Origin: DATIYF01 sp035517775
GTDB lineage: Bacteria > Acidobacteriota > Terriglobia > Terriglobales > Acidobacteriaceae
Assembly (NCBI GenBank): GCA_035517775.1
Contig: DATIYF010000015.1
Location: 1 to 37,412, forward strand
Direction of reading: 5' to 3'
DNA length: 37,412 bases
Positions 33,206 through 37,412 of this stretch are shown here, in pieces. Below the pieces are notes generated by a model that did no database searches, was not told the DNA's origin, and saw only the letters and a list, made by a program, of their open reading frames with translations. The position numbers and the translations under genes were made by a program. Within the stretch, counting starts at the first letter, position 1, and the number at the start of each line of letters is the position of its first letter.

Positions 33206-33246
33206 GAACGGCCCGCGCGCCAAAGTGTGCGGGCCGTTCTGCTTTT
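33206..33246 (+). terminator. Strong Rho-independent terminator
   Basis: An 11-bp perfect stem (GAACGGCCCGC / GCGGGCCGTTC), extendable by wobble pairs, then TGCTTTT. It ends the upstream RNA unit 57 nt before the next coding start. Confidence 0.85.
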
Positions 33247-33265
33247 GCCGGCTGCACGCGGAATC

Positions 33266-33294
33266 TTGGCGCTTTCCTTCCGTTCGCGTATGAC
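33266..33294 (+). promoter_or_regulatory. Promoter of the small zinc-ribbon gene, probably leaderless
   Basis: TTGGCG (33266-33271), 17 bp, TATGAC (33289-33294). The predicted start of transcription coincides with the ATG at 33303 and no ribosome-binding site is visible, so the message may be leaderless. Confidence 0.45.
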
Positions 33295-33302
33295 CTTGCG
33301 CC

Positions 33303-33578
33303 ATGTTCGAGCTCGCCCACGAAATCCTGAGCCAGCCGATTCCTGAGGAGCTCGAGGTAGAAGGCGTCGGCAACTACCGGCAGCCGCGATGCCCCGTATG
33401 TGACTCACTCGAAATAGCCTTTGAAGGGCTGAACGAGGCCGTCGCCTACGCCAGCGCTTGGCTTGGCGTTCCCCTCACCCTGCACGACCGGGGCTGGCGG
33501 TGCCGTGCCTGCGGTCATTCCTGGGAGGACGAAACGCCGCCCCCGGCTACGGTTGACGTGCCCCCCGCCGGGAACTAA
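33303..33578 (+). CDS. Small zinc-ribbon protein of unknown function
   Basis: A 91-residue soluble protein with two CxxC knuckles, C30-x2-C33 (RCPVCDSLEI) and C67-x2-C70 (WRCRACGHSWED), making one zinc ribbon split by a ~33-residue helical insert (FEGLNEAVAYASAWLGVPLTLHD). A Pro-rich tail ends it. I do not recognise a family. It sits 12 nt before the kinase gene and in the same direction, so the two are probably co-transcribed; its own promoter seems to be at 33266-33294. Confidence 0.7.
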   Translation: MFELAHEILSQPIPEELEVEGVGNYRQPRCPVCDSLEIAFEGLNEAVAYASAWLGVPLTLHDRGWRCRACGHSWEDETPPPATVDVPPAGN

Positions 33579-33590
33579 GATTTCGCACAC

Positions 33591-36377
33591 ATGGCAGAGC
33601 AGCAGGTTCCCGTCGGCCGGACGATTTCGCACTACCGCATCCTGGAAAAATTGGGCGGCGGCGGCATGGGCGTGGTCTTCCGCGCAGAAGACACCAAGCT
33701 GCGCCGCTTTGTGGCCTTGAAGTTCCTGCCTGACAGTGTGGCCAGGGACCACGCAGCGCTCGAACGCTTCCGCCGCGAGGCGCAGTCGGCCTCGGCCCTC
33801 AACCACCCCAATATCTGCACCATCCACGATATAGACGACGAAAACGGCCAGCCCTTTATCGCCATGGAATTGCTCAAGGGCGTGACCCTGAACCACCGCA
33901 TGAGCGCCGGGCCGCTGCCGCTCGATTCCATTCTTTCCATCGGCATTGACGTGTCTGACGCGCTGGACGCGGCCCAGCGCGAAGGCATTATTCACCGCGA
34001 CATCAAGCCGGCCAACATTTTCGTGACCGAGCGCGGCCAGGCCAAGGTGCTCGATTTCGGCCTGGCCAAAATGGTTTCCGACGTCAGCGGCGAGACCCAG
34101 GGAGGAGACGCCACCCACCTGACCAGCCCCGGAACCGCGCTGGGCACGGTCGCTTACATGTCGCCCGAACAGGCCCGCGGCCGCGAGATTGACGCCCGCT
34201 CTGACATTTTTTCTTTCGGAGTGGTGCTCTACGAAATGGCCACCGGCCGCCAGGCTTTCCCCGGCAGCACCTCGGCTGAGATTTTCGACGGTATCCTGAA
34301 CCGCGCTCCGACCGCCCCGGTGCGGTTCAATCCACAAATTCCCGGGGAACTTGAGCGCATCATCAACAAGTCACTGGAGAAAGAGCCTGACCTGCGCTAT
34401 CAGCATGCCGCAGACCTGCGTTCGGACCTGCAGCGCCTGAAGCGAGATACCGATTCCAGCCGCCGCTCGGCCAGCAGCGGTGCGGTGGCGGGAGCAGACT
34501 CTCTGTCTTCGGGCGCGGCGGTAGCCGCGCCTCCAGCTCCATCGAGCGGCATATCGGGCTCGGTGCGCTCCGCGAGCAGCTCAGCGGTGGTGGCGGCGGC
34601 CAGGCAGCATAAATTCGGCGTAGGAGCAGGCGCCGTCGTGGTGATCGCCCTGCTCGCCGCCGCGGGCTTTGGCGTCTATTCCCTCTTCTATCGCCCCAAC
34701 CCGGCGCCCTTTCAGAATTTCACCATCAGCCAGGTCACGAATTCTGGGGAGGCTCTGCTCACCGCGATCTCCCCCGACGGCAAGTACATGCTCAGCGATG
34801 TGCGGCACAACGGCCTGGAGAGCCTCTGGCTGCGCAATATTCCCACCGCCAGCGACACCCAGGTGATTGCGCCCTCCTCGCTCGGTTATACCAGCTTGGC
34901 CTTTTCGCCGGATGGAAATTACCTGTACTTCCGCAAGGCGGTGGACTCCACCGAGACCAGCTATCACCTTTATCGCGCGCCGGTGCTGGGCGGCACGCCG
35001 CAAGTCATCGTGCGCGACGTGGACACCGACATCGGCTTTTCTCCCGACGGCCAGCATATCGCCTATATGCGTGGCAACGATCCCGAGGCGGGCAAGTACC
35101 GCTTGCTTACCGCTGACCTGGATGGCAGCCAGGAAAAAGTGCTCATGATCGGCCCGATCGCCGACCTGCAACGCCACCTCACCTGGTCGGCGGATGGCAA
35201 GTACCTGGCTTACGACCTGGTTCAGCCGGGCAACTTTCTCGGCGGGATCGGCGTTTTTGACCTGGCGGCGAGTAAGGCGGAAACCCTCACAACGTTTCCC
35301 GACAAGCTGGGGGAGGAGCTGAAGTACGTTCCTTCCGGGAACGGAATTCTGTTTATCTACCATCAGGCGGGCGCCAACTTTAACCGGCAGCAGATTGGCT
35401 TTGTCTCTCTCGCCGGGGAAAAGTTTCAGCCCATTACCCGCGATACCGATAGCTATCGCACACTCACGCTTTCCGCGGACGGCAAAACCCTTGCCACCGT
35501 GCGGGTCAAAACGACCCGCAATCTCTACCTGCTGCCGGCGGCGGGAAGCCCATCTTCCGACATTCAGCCCTTGCATTTGCAGGCGGAGAACCCGGGCTGG
35601 TTCGGCTGGGCCGGCGATGGCGGATTGCTCGAAAGCGACGGCCCCCGGGTGCTGCACAGCGCCCCCGATGGCAGCAGCGTCACCCAGCTGCTGGGCGATT
35701 CCTCCTCCGCCTTCCTTCAACCCGAGGCCTGCGGCAGCCGCTACCTGGTTTTTTCCTGGTCCTTCCGGGGCGGCACTTACGCCGCCAATATCTGGCGGGC
35801 GAATGCCGATGGCTCCGGCCCGGTAAAGCTGAGCGACGGAAAGAATGATCAGAATCCAACATGCTCGCCCGATGGAAAATGGGTTTATTACGCTGCTACT
35901 TCGGATGATCAATTTTGGAGAGTCCCCCTCGACGGCTCAGGCAAGCCGCAGATGGTTCCGGGCAGCCTGATCCCGCACGCGTTTATTTCCAGCTCGGCAA
36001 TGAGCTTCTCTCCCGATGGCAAGGAACTGGCGTATGAGGTGGGTGTGGTGAATACGGAAGCCCAGTTGGGGGAGCCAAGGATCGTGCTGCTCAATGGGGA
36101 GACGGCGGTGCCGCGCCTGATCGCGGTAAACCCCCAAATCTCGTCGAGCGCTCTCAGTTTTACGCCCGATGGCAAGGCGCTGGCGTATCCCATTCGGGAG
36201 AATGGCGTGGAAAACGTCTGGCTGCAGCCCTTGGATGGTTCCGCCGGACACAAGATTACCAACTTCAGCACCGACCTGATTGACGACTTCCGTTGGTCGC
36301 CCGACGGCAAGAGCCTCGGGGTCCTTCGCCGCCACACCGATTCCGACGTGGTGCTGCTGCAGGAAGCCAAGCCGTAA
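33591..36377 (+). CDS. Transmembrane Ser/Thr protein kinase with TolB/WD40-like propeller
   Basis: A 928-residue PknB-type (Hanks) kinase. Glycine loop LGGGGMGVVFRAED (21-34), ATP lysine K44, catalytic loop H135-R-D-I-K-P-A-N, D155-F-G, and SPEQARG in the activation/APE region: all catalytic residues are present. A Ser/Ala-rich juxtamembrane linker (about 288-340) leads to one membrane helix (about 342-366). The outer part is a TolB-like propeller with repeated SPDGKYML, SPDGNYLYF, SADGKYLAYDL, SPDGKWVYY, SPDGKELAYEV and TPDGKALAYPI motifs. This kinase-propeller design is expanded in Acidobacteriota; the propeller probably senses something in the periplasm. Likely co-transcribed with the zinc-ribbon gene. 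Targets are unknown. Confidence 0.95.
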   Translation: MAEQQVPVGRTISHYRILEKLGGGGMGVVFRAEDTKLRRFVALKFLPDSVARDHAALERFRREAQSASALNHPNICTIHDIDDENGQPFIAMELLKGVTLNHRMSAGPLPLDSILSIGIDVSDALDAAQREGIIHRDIKPANIFVTERGQAKVLDFGLAKMVSDVSGETQGGDATHLTSPGTALGTVAYMSPEQARGREIDARSDIFSFGVVLYEMATGRQAFPGSTSAEIFDGILNRAPTAPVRFNPQIPGELERIINKSLEKEPDLRYQHAADLRSDLQRLKRDTDSSRRSASSGAVAGADSLSSGAAVAAPPAPSSGISGSVRSASSSAVVAAARQHKFGVGAGAVVVIALLAAAGFGVYSLFYRPNPAPFQNFTISQVTNSGEALLTAISPDGKYMLSDVRHNGLESLWLRNIPTASDTQVIAPSSLGYTSLAFSPDGNYLYFRKAVDSTETSYHLYRAPVLGGTPQVIVRDVDTDIGFSPDGQHIAYMRGNDPEAGKYRLLTADLDGSQEKVLMIGPIADLQRHLTWSADGKYLAYDLVQPGNFLGGIGVFDLAASKAETLTTFPDKLGEELKYVPSGNGILFIYHQAGANFNRQQIGFVSLAGEKFQPITRDTDSYRTLTLSADGKTLATVRVKTTRNLYLLPAAGSPSSDIQPLHLQAENPGWFGWAGDGGLLESDGPRVLHSAPDGSSVTQLLGDSSSAFLQPEACGSRYLVFSWSFRGGTYAANIWRANADGSGPVKLSDGKNDQNPTCSPDGKWVYYAATSDDQFWRVPLDGSGKPQMVPGSLIPHAFISSSAMSFSPDGKELAYEVGVVNTEAQLGEPRIVLLNGETAVPRLIAVNPQISSSALSFTPDGKALAYPIRENGVENVWLQPLDGSAGHKITNFSTDLIDDFRWSPDGKSLGVLRRHTDSDVVLLQEAKP

Positions 36378-36433
36378 GCGGGATACTGCAACCCAGTGCT
36401 TCTGACTTACTCGTTGCCCTCGGCAAGCGTCAT

Positions 36434-36459
36434 GCCATATTTATGGCTTGAGCTATAAT
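36434..36459 (+). promoter_or_regulatory. vapBC promoter with overlapping inverted-repeat operator
   Basis: TATAAT at 36454-36459 is a perfect -10 box only 6 nt before ATG 36466, implying a leaderless message. Immediately upstream is the inverted repeat GCCATA-TT-TATGGC (36434-36447), in the -35/-10 spacer. It is a good candidate operator for the antitoxin. No good -35 is seen. Confidence 0.6.
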
Positions 36460-36465
36460 TTCCCT

Positions 36466-36711
36466 ATGAAGCGCGCTTCGATTCGAACCACGGTTGACAT
36501 CCCTGCCTCCATTTACCACCAGCTCAAGCAGCAAGCGGCCGCACGGGGATGCTCGGTTCGCGAGCTGGTCTTGGCGGGCGTCCAGGCCGTTCTGCTGAAC
36601 CGCCAACGGCTCCCGGCGAAGCGCGTAAAGTTCCCGCTGATACCCGCGTCCCCAGGACCCAAAGTAGATCTGACCAACGAAGAAATCTATGAACACATTG
36701 AATTTCCCTGA
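36466..36711 (+). CDS. VapB-like ribbon-helix-helix antitoxin
   Basis: An 81-residue antitoxin. The N-terminus SIRTTVDIPASIYHQLKQQAAARGCSVRELVLAGV is a ribbon-helix-helix DNA-binding segment: the beta strand TTVDIP, then two helices. The C-terminal ~35 residues, with the acidic end DLTNEEIYEHIEF, should wrap and inhibit the toxin. ATG 36466 is chosen over an upstream frame because it starts the ribbon strand exactly, and the -10 box and operator lie just before it. It overlaps the toxin gene by 23 nt, the usual arrangement of toxin-antitoxin operons. Type II, likely self-repressing. Confidence 0.85.
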   Translation: MKRASIRTTVDIPASIYHQLKQQAAARGCSVRELVLAGVQAVLLNRQRLPAKRVKFPLIPASPGPKVDLTNEEIYEHIEFP

Positions 36712-37114
36712 TGTGAACGTGTGGATGGCCTTGCTGTGGGGGCAGCATATCCACGCGGAACCAGCCAAAGAATGGTTTGAGCAGGCTGCCGAGCAGCAAT
36801 TCCTTTTCTGCCGCTTTACCCAACTGGGCGTCCTTCGCTTGCTGACCACCGCTCAAGTTATGGGTAAGGACACGAAGAACATGTCAGAAGCCTGGACCCT
36901 CTGGGACCAGATCTGGGCAGACATGCGAATCTCCTTCCTGCTCGAGCCGCACGAATTGGAGTCGGAATTTCGCTCACGCTCGCGATTGTCCACCAGTTCT
37001 CCCAAGGTCTGGGCCGATGCTTATCTTCTTGCCTTCGCTGCGGTAGCAGGATTGAAGCTGGTGACCTTTGACAAGGCACTGAAGGCGAAAGGTGTGGAAG
37101 TGCTGGTGCTTTAG
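36689..37114 (+). CDS. VapC-like PIN-domain toxin
   Basis: A 141-residue PIN ribonuclease. Acidic active-site residues: D8 (FPDVNVWMALL), D110 (WADAYLLAFA) and D128 (VTFDKAL). The position often occupied by glutamate is Gln45 in CRFTQLGVLRLLT, a variant I associate with one PIN subfamily. VapC toxins cut tRNA or rRNA and stop translation when unpaired. Start ATG 36689 lies inside the antitoxin gene. Together with the antitoxin this forms a complete pair between the kinase and gyrB. Confidence 0.9.
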   Translation: MNTLNFPDVNVWMALLWGQHIHAEPAKEWFEQAAEQQFLFCRFTQLGVLRLLTTAQVMGKDTKNMSEAWTLWDQIWADMRISFLLEPHELESEFRSRSRLSTSSPKVWADAYLLAFAAVAGLKLVTFDKALKAKGVEVLVL

Positions 37115-37123
37115 GCAATCTGC

Positions 37124-37161
37124 CCCATCCCGAGCGGGATGAAGACCCGTCCTCACACGAG
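37124..37161 (-). repeat. Degenerate dispersed palindromic repeat, family A copy 5
   Basis: On the minus strand CTCGTGTGAGGACGGG matches copy 4 with changes in the hairpin. It lies between vapC and gyrB. Confidence 0.55.
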
Positions 37162-37165
37162 CGCC

Positions 37166-37412
37166 CTAAATATCCAGGTTCTTCACATCCAGCGCGTTGT
37201 CTTCGATGAATTTGCGGCGGGCTTCGACGTCTTCGCCCATGAGGGTCGAAAAGATCGTCTCGCACTCGGCAATGTCTTCGAGCTTTACCGAGAGCAGGGT
37301 GCGGCGCTCCGGGTCCATGGTGGTTTCCCAGAGCTGGGGCGCGGTCATCTCGCCCAGTCCTTTATAGCGTTGCACGCTGAAATCTTTTTTGCCTTCGGCC
37401 AGCACGTATTCG
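37166..37412 (-). CDS. gyrB: DNA gyrase subunit B, C-terminal end (partial)
   Basis: The last 81 codons of gyrB; the frame is open to the window edge. QRYKGLGEMTAPQLWETTMDPERRTLLSVKLED is the unmistakable GyrB C-terminal TOPRIM/tail block, and ETIFSTLMGEDVEARRKFIEDNAL is the usual end of the protein. The final residues VKNLDI are typical too. A parE paralogue is less likely because of this ending. gyrB is often near the origin, agreeing with the rsmG-parAB block ~30 kb away. Confidence 0.95.
   Translation of the reverse strand, partial: EYVLAEGKKDFSVQRYKGLGEMTAPQLWETTMDPERRTLLSVKLEDIAECETIFSTLMGEDVEARRKFIEDNALDVKNLDI

Larger units (their letters stand above)
32962..33246 (+). ncRNA. Candidate structured RNA transcript (~285 nt) carrying a 20-codon ORF
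   Basis: This fills the gap between two protein genes and has all parts of an independent transcription unit: promoter at 32927-32955, strong terminator at 33206-33246, and several stems between. Visible stems: a long-range pairing of 33021-33025 with 33182-33186 (GACCA/TGGTC) continued by 33030-33035 with 33174-33179 (AGGTGG/CCACCT); an 8-bp hairpin 33042-33061 with loop GGTC; a 6-bp hairpin 33098-33117 (CCGGCG/CGCCGG); and CTTCG/CGAAG (33120-33151). The long-range pairing competes with a local hairpin, GACCA/TGGTC at 33172-33186. It does not look like tmRNA, RNase P RNA, 6S or SRP RNA to me. Structure was read by eye and not folded by program. Whether the product is RNA, peptide or both is open. 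Confidence 0.5.

Noticed and set aside
32755..33302. The RNA unit as a simple attenuator leader of the zinc-ribbon gene
   Set aside because: A separate promoter (33266-33294) appears to serve that gene after the terminator, and I found no anti-terminator pairing with the terminator stem; kept only as a possibility.

Overview
The window looks like a chromosomal segment of an Acidobacteriota bacterium (probably class Terriglobia). This rests on content and style, not a database search: high G+C, a TonB-dependent receptor with an N-terminal carboxypeptidase-regulatory-like domain, a PknB-type kinase fused to a TolB-like propeller, a DUF2911 protein, an MsrPQ pair, many short dispersed palindromic repeats, and an rsmG-parS-parA-parB block. 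The gyrB 3' end at the right edge and the rsmG/parAB block suggest an origin-proximal location.

Left part (1-3055): this is an accessory spot. A type ISP restriction-modification gene has been gutted. About its first 124 codons (311-~682, with the nuclease D-ExK motif) and about its last 65 codons (~2861-3055) remain. Between them sits a lower-G+C two-gene cassette: a SAMHD1/YwfO-like HD dNTP triphosphohydrolase (941-2224), translationally coupled to a YwgA/Panacea-like protein (2208-2768). This is one of the two most interesting objects in the window.

Chromosome segregation block (3083-7260): parB and parA on the minus strand, three parS-like palindromes upstream of parA, a 1.2-kb non-coding stretch with one perfect DnaA box, then rsmG.

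Middle (7663-28993): mostly single genes of general physiology. They are a small secreted protein, a three-repeat tail-anchored protein, a GH27 alpha-galactosidase, 3-methyladenine glycosylase I, a SYLF protein, a Kelch protein, a pseudo-receiver/PilZ protein, the methionine sulfoxide repair pair msrP-msrQ, a zinc-ribbon membrane protein, a TonB-dependent receptor, Fe/Mn superoxide dismutase, a YqeY-like protein, an aminotransferase next to serA (probable serine biosynthesis), an IPT/TIG lipoprotein, a beta-barrel protein, an M3 oligopeptidase, a DUF2911 protein, an unknown cytoplasmic protein and a DsbA-like thiol protein.

Right part (29300-37412): a Sel1-repeat protein, a HIT hydrolase, and a PQQ-type propeller lipoprotein with an inserted cytochrome c motif. 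Next comes an intergenic transcription unit (about 32962-33246) with a promoter, a 20-codon ORF behind a near-perfect ribosome-binding site, several stems and a strong terminator. It is followed by a small zinc-ribbon protein, a large Ser/Thr kinase, a VapBC-type toxin-antitoxin pair and the end of gyrB. The intergenic RNA/peptide unit is the second major candidate for something undescribed. Short dispersed repeats of at least three families fill many gaps.
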